Positions 21,861 to 32,400 of a stretch of 64,000 nt of DNA are shown in pieces. The number at the start of each line of letters is the position of its first letter. The first letter of the stretch is position 1. The position numbers and the translations under genes are program-made. The DNA lies in NCBI GenBank assembly GCA_047967505.1, contig CM106539.1; one strand, written 5' to 3'. Source of the DNA: Dipteris shenzhenensis (Eukaryota > Polypodiophyta > Polypodiopsida > Gleicheniales). The notes beneath the pieces were generated by a model. The model had not been told where the DNA came from. It did not search any database and saw only the letters and a program-made list of their open reading frames with translations.

Positions 21861-22984
21861 TCAAGTCTTGACACTCTCACGCATGCACGCACACGTCTAC
21901 AAGATTAGCATGCAAAAAATGAAGTGCGGATTGGAACGCCTTGAATTTTGAAGACTTTGAATTCTTTATCCCTCATCTTCACTTAAGTCTCATGCATGTT
22001 CCGACTCCAACTTCGTAGCTTGGTTGAAGAAATCATTCAAATTTTTTTTCTTTTCATCTTCCATGATTAAATGGAAGAGAAAGTAGAAGCGGTTACTTGA
22101 ATGCTATCCTTCATCACATCTAGTATCTTGTCCTCAGTCACTCTTGAAAAAGATGTTTTTTAAAAGAACCACATACTACCAGTTCTCATCTTGGTTGGAA
22201 GGCAACGTGGAAGCAATTACTTGCATGCTAGCTTCCATCATATCTAGCATCTCGTCCTCAATATTTGTCTCCTCAAAGTCCTGCTTTTGTTGAGGTGCAA
22301 TTTGGACTGTATTCTGTCAGTTGTCATCTAGTCGTCTGCAAGATGTGGAATACTTTCAACACTATTTACTGCCTACATTTCTCCTTGATGTCCCATATGC
22401 AGTACCTTGAACAATTTGACATAAAAATTGAACTAAATGCTAAATAATTCAATTGTAGAGTTTCTTCCACTCATAGTCTCACTCACCCCGAATGAGGTTT
22501 CCATCCTAGTAGTAGCGCAAAGTTTGCCACTATGTCAAAATTAAAGTTTTTTGCTTCACAATGACCTTATCTACCCAAAGTGATGACCAAATTGGCCATA
22601 TTGCATCAAGTAAGATAAAGTGAAGGAATCCAATTTTGATAGGGGTCCAATTTATGCAATTATATATATCCTATGCCTTGAAAATTACAAAAGAAATGAT
22701 TTACCTTCATTTATATATATATCCTATGCCTTGAAAAATACAAAAGAAATGATTTACCTAATTAGGAATCATTCATATATATGACGACCTAATGTGCCTA
22801 TACTAGGGAGTGCTAAAAAGGCACAACGGGATAAGGGGAAGGAAACCTTAGCCCTATCCCTACTCCTTGGATCTATCCAAAACTAGGGTTTGTTTTCTCC
22901 TATGCTTCGAAGCATACTTTTTCATGCAAATAGTGTGAGTATAGTCATTGCTTTTAATCTATTCTACTTGCATCCAGGGGATTC
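21861..22984. other. No gene recognised; two small duplications
   Basis: A segment near 22070-22140 is repeated at about 22196-22262 (GGAAG..GTGGAAGC..TTACTTG..ATGCTA..TTCATCA..ATCTAG). A second pair at about 22665-22705 and 22725-22760 shares ATATCCTATGCCTTGAAAA and ACAAAAGAAATGATTTACC. No coding was recognised. Confidence 0.4.
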
Positions 22985-25158
22985 CAAAAGAAGGATTGTG
23001 AAATCATTGCACTACTCGTAGAATTCCAAAGGACACTGCTAGGAGTTGGAAGTATATCACATGCAAATGAATGGACAAGGCAGCTAGCTCACACAACATA
23101 TCCACATTGAGTCCCAAGCTAGAATGCTTGGAGGTCCATTCTAGATACAGTCTATTAAGCATGATTGTCCACATTAAGTTGCAAAAGGGGGGTCACCTTG
23201 AAATCTATAGTTTTAGTGATGCACCCATGATGCATGTGAATAATCAAAATTTAGCTTGAATCACGTTTGTTCCCTCCCACTTCTTAGACTACTTGCACAT
23301 TGAAGAGAGTAGAAAATAGGTTGTTTATTCTCAAAAACCATATTTCGTTTATTCTCAGACAGTACATTTCTTTTCCAAGATTGTGCTAGCTTGTTTTCCA
23401 GTTACTAAAGACCATAATGAAGGGATGTTGTGCGCAAAGGATCAAGGCATTTTTGGGGTATTAAGCTCAAGGGTGATCTTGTTCAACCAAGAGTCATCAA
23501 ATGTTTGCATAGAAGGAGGAATGAGGGAGGATTGGACTGGGAGATGAGAACATAAGGAGGAGGTGAGGGAGGGAGGATGGGAGGACAAGGGAGGGGAAGA
23601 AAAGGATGAGTTGAGAGAGGGGAGGATGGGGGGAGGAGGAGGAGAGGAGGAGGAGGGACGGTTGATGCGAGAGGGGAGGGAAGGATTTGAGGGAGGTGAG
23701 GCAAGACATGGAGGAGGAGGTGCAAGTACAGATGTTGGAAGGATGAGGGAGGGGAGGATAATTGGAGGAGATGGGGTTGTCAAGTTGGAGAGGGTAGGAC
23801 CCAAAGGGGTAAGTATAAGAGAGGGGGAACATGAAGGGGTAAGTAGGAGAGAGCCCAAAAATTCTATTGTGGTAGACTATTAAGCTTAACTATAAAAGCA
23901 TGATCTAATCCTATCCTTAGAAAGTGAGATCCTAAAATACTAGCTTTAAAAAATGCAAGCCAAAAAAAAGGGACACCAAAATATCCAAGAATGTGGCAAA
24001 GGAAAAAGGCATACCATGTGGCAAGCTGCCATGCAGCCTTTTGTAGCCCAAAGGCCAAGTGGAAAATTTGCCACATGTTATTCTAGCCTTCTTTTCCATG
24101 TGTGAGTGTAGTGTGTCCACGTGTTAGCTAGTCTTGCATCCACATGTCAATTGTCTCTAATCCATGTATCTACCCATATTACATCCATGTGTCAGTCCTC
24201 AGCCAAGTCCATGTGTCATTCATGCCTCCATTTTGATGTGTCAACTTATCCTACATCCATGTGTTTATCAAGAAGACATGTGGCAAGTTCATGTCATCAT
24301 TTTGACTACCAAAACAATCATGTGGCACTTACCACGTTGCGCTTTCCTCTTGAACTGACATGTCGACATGGCATATGTTGATACCACATGGCAATTTGCA
24401 CATGTCCTTTCGATGATTGAAATGCCACACGGCAAGACCATGTGGCATTTCAGCCATCAAAAGGCCATGTGTAATTTCTAAGTGATCTTTTGACCATCAA
24501 AATACCATGTGTCATTCTTGCCTGCATTGCCACTTGTTGACTAGATTTGTGCCTCCTTTGCCACATGCAATTCCCACGTCCATTACAATGCAATGTGAGA
24601 ATTACCACGTGTTATTCCTCCCTCCATTGCCACGTGTCAACCTAGATTCGTGTGCTTGGATTGCTACCTCCTTCTAGCATATACATCCATTACCCAATAG
24701 CCCCTGCTCATACCCCCTCATTACCTCCTTCTAGCAAAAACCTAGACATCCATTACCCCATAGCCTTTGCTCATACCCCCCCCCAACATACATGTTCCCA
24801 CTCCCCTCCCCCCTCCTTCCAAGTCATGCATAACACCCACTCCCTTGAATGCCCCCAACCCTTGCATGTAACAATCCGACTTGAAGCACCACTAAATCCT
24901 ATAACCACTTAATTCAATAGGATAACAACCTTAATGTTATGAAAAATGATATAATCTTAAAATTAGAAAGAGTATTAGTATTGATATCAATTAATATACT
25001 TTGTGTGTATGGGTGCCTTTGGTGACAATAAGTAGCAAGGCCAAGAAATCCTCAATTCACACCCTTGGAGAAAAGACCCACATTCATTGGACATGTTAAT
25101 GGAGCCAACCACTCTTGATAGCCGAGAACATGGTCCAATGAAGAGCTCAAAGAGGATC
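22985..25158 (-). mobile_element. Probable 3' untranslated region and LTR of the gypsy element (minus strand)
   Basis: This lies directly downstream (minus sense) of the pol pseudogene. A candidate polypurine tract (GGAAGGAGGGGGGAGGGGAG on minus) lies at about 24800-24825, and from there an LTR could run to about 22985. The whole interval, together with the last 170 bp of pol, is repeated at 32190-34030 in the same orientation, except that about 700 bp (roughly 23170-23900, including a G/A-rich block at 23500-23870) is missing there. LTR ends are not proven. Confidence 0.5.
23990..24660. promoter_or_regulatory. Dense array of CATGTGG / CCACATG / CCACGTGT motifs
   Basis: About 25 occurrences of E-box or G-box-like cores (CCATGTGTC, CCACATGTC, CCACGTGT, CATGTGGCA) in about 670 bp, in both orientations and at irregular spacing of about 20-40 bp. 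The second gypsy 3' end (32520-32940) keeps the same array. In plants such cores bind bZIP and bHLH factors, so an LTR enhancer role is a reasonable inference, but it could be a degenerate satellite. Confidence 0.45.
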
Positions 25159-26308
25159 CTAATAAATTTTGTTGGGCACTGAGCAATTGATTACTTTAAC
25201 AAGGCTCTTGTAGTAACCACACTCGATAAGCGGCAGAACTTCCAAGAATGTGCAAGACTCATAATCTTTGAGTATCCACCAACCAATTGGAAAGAGCAAC
25301 ACAACTCTAATGGGATTCATTTTTTTGACTCTATAAGGTCCTTGACTTAGAAATTGGAGCTTGCCCTTATGGACTTTGGTATTGTACAACAAAACCAGGT
25401 CACCTTCCTTGATGTCTTTGTCTTTGAGGTTTCTATCAAACCATGCCTTCTTCGTTTTTTTGTTGTCATGGCATGGTAGGCAACCAATATGGTCTCTGTA
25501 TGCTTCTCTAATTGGTAGAGTCTTTCTTTCAGCAATGCATGATCTCCCATATGTTCTTGTACTGCTATGTGTAGACTGGGCATTACAAATTCCAGTGGGA
25601 CCACAACTTTAAGGCCATACACCAATTGAAAAGGTGTATTTCTTGTACTGACCTTGAGTGTAGTTCGGTATGCCCATAATGCTGCATTTAGTTTCTCTAC
25701 CCAATTAGAACACTTTGGTTCTACTACCTTGGTGAGGACAATGCATAAAATTTTGTTGGTGGATTCGACTTGTCCATTCCCTTGGGGGTAGTAAGGTGTG
25801 CTCTTTTTATGGATTACCGTAAAGCCAGAAAACAGTTCTTGGATGGCCTCATTGACAAAATGTGTGTCTCTATCTGACACAATTTCAATGGGACATCCAA
25901 ATCGGGTGATCACATTTTGGTACAAGAACCTTGCTATGCTTTTGGCATCTGCCTTTTTGACGGCTTTAGCTTCAGCCCATTTGGTAAAGTAATCAGTGGC
26001 CACAATGATGTAGCATGCCTGTGTTCTTTTGCTGCCGGATGGATGGAACCCACAAAATCAATCCCCCATTTTTCAAAGGATTTTTGTGCAATGACTGTTG
26101 TTAGGGGATTTAAGTCTTTGTGTTGTGGTTTGGTGGTTCGTTGGCATACATCATAGCTTTTGACATATTCATAGACATTTGACCAAAGTGTTGGCCACTG
26201 GTATCCTGTGAGAAGGACTTTTCTTGCTGTTGCTTCCCCTTGGAAATGTCCACTTGCAATGCCTTCATGTGCTTCACTGAGGATTGGCATGATCTCATGT
26301 GGCATCAC
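25159..26308 (-). pseudogene. Gypsy integrase pseudogene
   Basis: The N-terminal zinc-binding part begins near 26305 with HEGIASGHF and ends YDVCQRT, where the usual first cysteine of the CxxC pair appears replaced by tyrosine. The catalytic core shows WGIDFVG (first Asp), then after a frameshift near 26005 ATDYFTKWAEA, SDRDTHFVNE (second Asp) and GQVESTNKI (Glu), so the DDE triad is recognisable. The GPY-type tail (KLQFLSQGPYRVKKM) follows and then runs into another shifted frame ending ..VWLLQEPC. Integrase inserts the cDNA; this copy cannot make a whole protein. Confidence 0.85.
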
Positions 26309-26316
26309 ACACCTCC

Positions 26317-26941
26317 TTAAAACCTAGTCCTTGCGCATCTTGTATAGAGTTGATAGGGTGCAGCTTTTACAATTAGTTTCCTAGCATCCACTGCTTTCAT
26401 TTTAGGAGGTGGTCTTCCTGCCATTAAGTACCCAATGATGTCTGCAGACCAATTAGGCATAGCGTCTATTTGAAATAATGTGGTATCTGGTAGGTCATCT
26501 TCTATTTCTTCGGGCTCTTCTCCTGTCCTCAATCGTGACATGTGATCGGCAATGAAATGTTGAGCTCCTTTTCTCACAATGATTTTGAAATTGAATTCTT
26601 GTAGCAGCAGAAGCCATTGAGTGATCCGGCCTGTGGTACATGGCCAATTCACAAGATATAATAAGGTTGGGTGATCTGTGTAGAAGATAAAGTCAGTAGC
26701 CAATAGATAGTGTCAAAATTTCTTCACATTGTATATCATTGCCAAGGCTTCTCTTTTTGTTGTGGTGTAATTCACCTCTGCATCATTTAGCTGTCTACTT
26801 TGCAAAGTATGCTAAGTAGCCTTTGTTGTGTTTGTCAGATTGACATAACACACTCCCTACTGCATAATTGGAACCGTTAGTATGTACATGAAACTCTATG
26901 TCCCAATTTAGTGCCATTAGAGCAGGGGCTGTGATCAATCT
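26317..26941 (-). pseudogene. Gypsy RNase H pseudogene
   Basis: The start reads FHVHTNGSNYAVGSVL, where families usually have a T-D-A-S motif, so the first catalytic Asp seems replaced by Asn. A TAG near 26933, a frameshift near 26800 and a TGA near 26710 interrupt it. SRQLNDAEVNYTTTKREALA is still clear and places the second catalytic acid (E of KREALA). FYTDHPTLLYLVN carries the third Asp and the DH motif. It runs directly on from the RT fragment. Confidence 0.8.
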
Positions 26942-27886
26942 CTACTTGAGGGTTTCAAATGCTTGTTCGCATTTGTCTGTCCAGATGAAGTTGACTAGGA
27001 GCTTATATAGGGGCCTTGCAACTATGGCATACCTCAGTATGAATCTTCTATAGTATCTGGTACGTCCCATGAAGACTTGGATTCCCTTGGCATTTAGTGG
27101 GGGGGGAAGCTCCATGATGATCTTTATTTTGTCCATATCAATTGCAATCCCATGTCGAGAGACTATGTGTCCTAAGACTACTCCGTGTGTGACCAAGAAT
27201 TGGCATTTTAGAGGATTCAAAGAGATTCCATACTCCCTGCAATTTTTAAGAACTTCTTCAAGGCATTTCAAGTGATCCTTTTTTTCTAAGTGTACGCACA
27301 AGTCGTCGAGGAAGACTTGTAGGAACTTGTTGAGAAATTCCTTGAAGGCGGTGTACATTACCCTTTGAAAAGTAGATGGAGCATTGCATAAGCCAAATGG
27401 CATGACTCTGTATGCAAAAATGCCCCATTTTGTGGCAAACGCTGTCTTTGCCTGATCTTGAGGTGCAATTTGTACTTGGTTGTACCTGCTAAACCCATCC
27501 AAGAAGCTATACACTTCAGATCCCGCTACCCTTTCTAACACTGTTTCAACCAATGGTAGGGGATAATGATCTTTGATTGTTGCTACATTGAAGTTCTTGA
27601 GATTTACACATATTATGAGCTTCTTGCTTTTCTTAGGAACAATCAGAATTGGTGACACCTAATTGGTATGCTTGATCTCATAAATGAAACCAACATCCAG
27701 TAATTTTTTTAGTTCTTCATAGACACGGGTGCCATACTTGGGATTTGTCCTATAAGGTCCACATACCTTTGGTTTGGATCCTTCCTTTATTGGTATGGTA
27801 TGTACTGCAACTTCATGGGAAATCCCTTTCATTTCTTTGTAGGACCAAGCCATGCAATCTCTATATTCCATTAGCAATGCTTTCAA
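26942..27886 (-). pseudogene. Gypsy reverse transcriptase pseudogene
   Basis: The fragment opens with LLMEYRDCMAWSYKEMKGI (the ..FAWS.EDM region typical of gypsy RT starts), then VHTIPIKEGSKP, and after a TAG at about 27659-27661 continues SPILIVPKKS, FLDGFSRYNQVQIAP, FGLCNAPSTFQRVM and VFLDDLCVH. The catalytic aspartates of the DD box are present, and LKCQFLVTHGVVLGHIVS completes the domain. One more TAG lies near 27909 upstream. Apart from these stops the RT is well preserved. Confidence 0.9.
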
Positions 27887-27910
27887 TTCTTTTTCTTCTA
27901 CTAGAGTGAG

Positions 27911-28691
27911 CTATTCACCGATGTATACAGGCTTTTCTTCTTCTCCGTCCAAGGTAAGATTTAGTTTCCTTGTCTTGGCTGGTCCTTCATAAACTAGGGT
28001 ATCCTCAATATTATCTGTTTTTGTGAGCCCTGATTCCCTGATTGGCCTAGGCATTGCTATTGTGGCTTCTCCCCTAGTGTAGTTTTTGAAGTAATCAGGA
28101 ACTTCCCTTAGGCCTTCATGGCACTTTGAAGTTACTAGCTCCACTGGAAGATATTTGGTCCAATTCACTTGCGTCCCCTTGTTCTTCTTTTTTGTTACTA
28201 TTCACCATTTCACTCTTCATTCTCACATTAGGTTTGAACTTTCTAAGCTTTTTGCTTTGTGAGACCAGTGATGGATTTTCAATAGGAGTCGCATTCCCAA
28301 GGAGTGATTCTTCGGCCATACAAACACCTTCAAGCCCTTTAGGATCCCATTTGAAATTTGGGGACTTAGGTGCTTTTGTGGGCTTAGTTAAGTACAATTC
28401 TACCACTTTGGTCTACATTTTTTTGAATTGGTTGAAGTGCTCTATCTTGGCCTTTTGGCGCTGTACACACTCCTTTTTTTTCCTGGACCGATTGCTATTG
28501 GATAGTGCTGGACGGTCGATCTTGGGGTATCCTATGGCCATGAGTGCCTGTAGGATTGCCAAGTCATTGTCAAATACTTGGCCTTCCAAGGTTGCATTAT
28601 CAGCTTCTGTTTCCATATCCCAATCTATGTCAGCACCATAGCCTTCTATTATGGACTCTTCACGGTCACTATCCCATTCGATGCCTGTCAT
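27911..28691 (-). pseudogene. Acidic linker between gag/protease and RT of the gypsy element
   Basis: Three consecutive minus-strand frames (28691-28413, 28406-28116, 28168-27911) have acidic, lysine-rich composition without catalytic motifs. I found no D-S/T-G protease motif. The position just upstream of RT fits the spacer found in several plant gypsy lineages. Confidence 0.5.
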
Positions 28692-28804
28692 GATGAAGTC
28701 AAAGTGAGTGTATTTGTGTGTGGACTCTTAGAGGCCTACAAACTCTGTACAAAAACTCAAAATTATGGAAACCATCAAACTATTGTCAACAAACTGTGTG
28801 GAAT

Positions 28805-29400
28805 AGGCATTGCATTATCATAACATGGCATCACGTAGCATGAGCATTAATGCGATGTCATGTCACATTATCACATAGCATTAGCATTAACGTGGCATCA
28901 CATTGCATTATAACACAATGCCACGTTGCATTAACTCACCTAATTCTGATAGATTTCACGAATTGCTAGCTAGCATTTAGTGATGTTAGTCACCTACCCA
29001 CGCTGTAATAAAAAGTCAACCCATGTTGCATCATTTTTAATGTAGCATCGGTTTTAATGTAGCATCGGTGTGTTAGTGTAACGTGATGATCTAAGAATTA
29101 TTGTTAACGTGGCATCAAGGCATTCACGTAATGCTACATCTATAAAGATAATCATAAACATGACCTTTAGGGTGATAATCTTAATGAAACACTACCCGTT
29201 GCATTAACCTTAATGCAACACCCATTGCATTATAACACAATGTCGATGCATTATCTACAACGCAATGTCCAGGGGTGATAATCTTAATGCGGTGCCCATA
29301 GCAATATTACTAATGCAATGGCGGTGCATTATTCATAATATAACGTCAAAAGCATTATTCATACCGCAATGCCATTGCATTAGTTGAAATAGCCCCAAAG
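28805..29400. repeat. TGCATTA/TAATGCA-rich segment with short palindromes
   Basis: About twenty GCATTA or TAATGC elements in both orientations are spread over 600 bp. A clear stem is AACGTGGCAT..ATGCCACGTT (about 28889-28928) with a 20-bp loop, and GCATTATAACACAATG appears twice (about 28904 and 29227). No coding. It lies between the minus-strand pol and plus-strand gag remnants. Confidence 0.5.
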
Positions 29401-29562
29401 ATTGATAGTTATCAAGCCGCAAATTTTGACAAAAATGATGAAATTTGCATGCAAGTTGCATTGAAATAGATCCCATTTTCTCAAAAAATTTCTACGGCAT
29501 TGTCCCCCCACCCTGCTAAGAGGCAATCCTTGGACTTTGCCACCCCTTGACCTCGCGTCGAA

Positions 29563-31560
29563 GTGAAATCAACCTTGAATTGTGGCGTCAACTCTGCTAA
29601 ACAACACATGCACCTGAGGTCAGGAAGATTCTTAAGAGCTAACTTTGGGCCTAAGGATAGTGCCTTAAATATCCTCTTATCAACTTGTACACCTACCTCT
29701 ACACCCTTAGATTCAGAAAGCTCGAAAGCTACTTCTTATATCATGCATGAACCACCACAAGGTGACTTTTATAGCTCAGAAGCATCCATGAGCCTAAATA
29801 GAGACATGGGAGAACCCTCTAATGTTAGAGTCTCAATGGCTCCAAGCAATAGATTTAATGATCGGCGAGTTTCCTACCCATTCTACATTAGTTAGATAAG
29901 GGGAAACCTTTTCCAACATGATGGGTAGACTTGGTCTAACTGAATAGATAGATATGTTAAACCCATTTGCTAGGCAGAATAGGATGCCAATGGAACCTCA
30001 GGTGTTAAACCACCATTGGTCAACTTGGGAAGCAATATTTAGGGAACCAAGTTCCATTGTATCTACTGGCTATCAACTGCCACCATATCCATCCTTTGAT
30101 GAAAGCTAAGTCATATAGTGGTGAATTTGTCCCCAGAATCCCTTGAGTTTCGAATGCCAGAATGTAATGGGACAAAGGAGTAATTTAAAAGGATCACAAC
30201 TAAGATCCCCCACATTTGAAGTTCCATCGTTTCCTACTTGTCCATAGAACAGGGGAGGTATGCCAGCCCAATGACTGCCCCTTATAGGGTCAATGAGGCC
30301 TAACTGACCCCAAGTCATAATGCAAATGCCTAGTGGGTTAGGTCCCCAAATCATACATTTGTATAGCCATCAAATACATGGAACCCTTCACTGAGACGAC
30401 CAATGTATAGAGTAGGGTCACTATATCCTCAAGTTCTTCCTACTTTGAAAATGGTACTTATTGAAGATGGGACGATGAGGATCATAGTCCATGCATTAGG
30501 AAGGGGGGCCTGGGCCTTGTGACAATCACCAAGTTAATCATCGTGTTCTTAGTAGAAGGAGACCGAGTCTCCCATGTAGAGAGTTACAGATCTATGAGAC
30601 ATTTGGTGATACCAAGGATCTAGACAAGGTCAATGATTTTGGCCTAAGCCTTGATGGCAAGGCAAGAAAATAGTTTAGAGCACTGAACCTGGAGGAGAAA
30701 ATCAATTGGAATACACTATGTGAGTCATTTATAGCGGGATTTACCCCTAGTGGACCCAAGTCAAGCCCCATCCACTAGCTATACATCGAGGTGAAACTAA
30801 AAGGAATATAATCCCTCCATGATTACATTCCTAGGATTATCTACCAAATGGCACCAATTTCTCAAAAAATGTGAGACATCAACAACCCGACCAAGACATC
30901 ATCCATTCAAAGCTATAAGTGTCAAGGACCTCATTATTCAAAGGGCTGCCTTTACAAAGACAACCAACCCGTGCTAGGTGCACTGACATCTAATGCACCA
31001 ACACCATTGTGCTTTGAGTGTGGAGTGGACCGTATTTTTAAGGATTACCTGATGTGAAGGTCATCTAAGTCAAAATTCCTTAGCCTATTTACCATTGAGA
31101 GAGGCCAAGTGTCCTCCGTACTGTTGAACATAATCACGAGGTTGCAAGCCAAATCCCTTAATAAAGAGCTTTGCAAACAAGCCAAATGACATAAAACTAG
31201 CACGTCACATTCTCAGGAGGCAACTAAATTGACACAAGTAAGTACAAGGGTACTATGAAGATTGGGAAGGGACACAATAAGATCATCCTCTAGGATGGGT
31301 CAGATGAAGATACGACCACCCTAGCCACCTCATCTTCCTCTAGTGGAATCCCTTTTGTTGGTAGCCCAAGAAATCAATTTCGTGAGACATGTGGCAGAAT
31401 GGTAAAGGCCCAAGTCCAAGGCAGAGAAGCAAGACTAAATGGCATTCACAACTCCGGACATCCAAACATGGCATGTCAAAGACATAGTCTGAATAGAATC
31501 CCATAAAAGTCCCAGTCCAAGAAAATATGGGACTTAAGGAGGAGCATGATAGTACACTGT
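29563..31560 (+). pseudogene. Gypsy gag pseudogene (plus strand), strongly decayed
   Basis: It starts near MHLRSGRFLRANFGP, the HLRSG motif common near the start of plant gypsy gag proteins. Around 30600-30850 a retrotransposon-gag core is readable in pieces (LSLDGKARK, NLEEKINWNTLCESFIAGF, LHDYIPRI). At 30914-30965 and 31010-31050, in the same frame, are two zinc-knuckle relics: KCQGPHYSKGC (lacks one Cys position) and CFECGVDRIFKDY (His to Arg, last Cys to Tyr). SSVLLNIITRLQAK follows near 31110. At least ten stops. Its orientation is opposite to the neighbouring pol, so it belongs to another element. Confidence 0.65.
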
Positions 31561-32124
31561 ACTTACTCTTCTAATGCTAACACGAATAGGATCTTACATC
31601 AACCCCTACTAACACCTTCTTCCTACTAACTTACACCTTAGATTTTTCTTTTTTCTTTCTGTTCTTCCTTCTTTGAAAGATCACAAGTACTCAGCTTGGA
31701 TCACTCCATCCAATGTCTAGCCACTGCAATCACCCATGCCATGAGGTGCTAGCTACAGTGGAAATGCTTATCAATACTTCTAGCAATAATTCCAAAACAA
31801 TGGATCCGTTGAAGACCTATGAAGCAATGCAAACAAGGAAGGTTCTACAAGGGCACAAAAGGAATGATCTTCAATGACAACCCTCCAACAACCATGACCT
31901 TTGCATGATCCATGGGATTGGATCGAGAATAGGAAGGGGGGCATGCTAACCACATTGGTTAGCAATGTCATTTGATGGATGATGGCAAGTACGTAGAGCT
32001 AGGAATATGCCTTGGAACTAGATGGGCCCAAGATGAGTAAAAGAATGAGGAAAGAGAGTGGTAGAGAGCGTAGGGTTGTCCCTCCCTTCAAAAGATGGCA
32101 TGTATAAAAGGCCAAGTAGTTGAC
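31561..32124. other. No recognised feature
   Basis: Plain intergenic DNA after the gag relic. No primer site, LTR end or frame was recognised. Confidence 0.35.
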
Positions 32125-32400
32125 AATGGCACATCCAAGAGATATTAGAAGAAGGCTTGTGAAATGGCACATCCAAGAGATATTAGAAGAAGGCTTGTGA
32201 AATCACTAACTCATAGAGTTCCAAAGGACATTACTACGAGTTGGAACTATAACACTTATGAATGAATGGACAAGGTAGTTGCCTAAATCTTAAGTTAGAA
32301 TGCTTGGAGATCCATGCTTGATACATTCTATCAAGCATGATCGTCTATGTTGAGTTGAAGATCCATGCTAGATACATTCTATCAAGCATGATCGCCTACC
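32125..32400. repeat. Two small tandem duplications (38 bp and about 50 bp)
   Basis: AATGGCACATCCAAGAGATA and its continuation repeat with a period of 38 bp (from 32125 and 32163). A GATCCATGCTTGATACATTC-type block ending ATCAAGCATGATCG is present at about 32310-32343 and 32363-32392. Confidence 0.8.

Larger units (their letters stand above)
25159..28691 (-). mobile_element. Ty3/gypsy retrotransposon pol region, decayed (minus strand)
   Basis: Order on the minus strand is spacer (28691-27911), reverse transcriptase (27886-26942), RNase H (26941-26317), integrase (26308-25347) and C-terminal tail (to 25159). This RT-RH-INT order defines Ty3/gypsy. Several nonsense codons and frameshifts show the copy is dead. 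No gag of the same strand lies upstream; instead a plus-strand gag follows at 29.6 kb. Confidence 0.85.

Noticed and set aside
23442-23883. 138- and 111-codon minus frames and a 106-codon plus frame
   Set aside because: The region is a G/A-rich low-complexity block, so stops are rare by composition; products are Pro/Ser/Leu- or Gly/Glu-rich and unlike known proteins.
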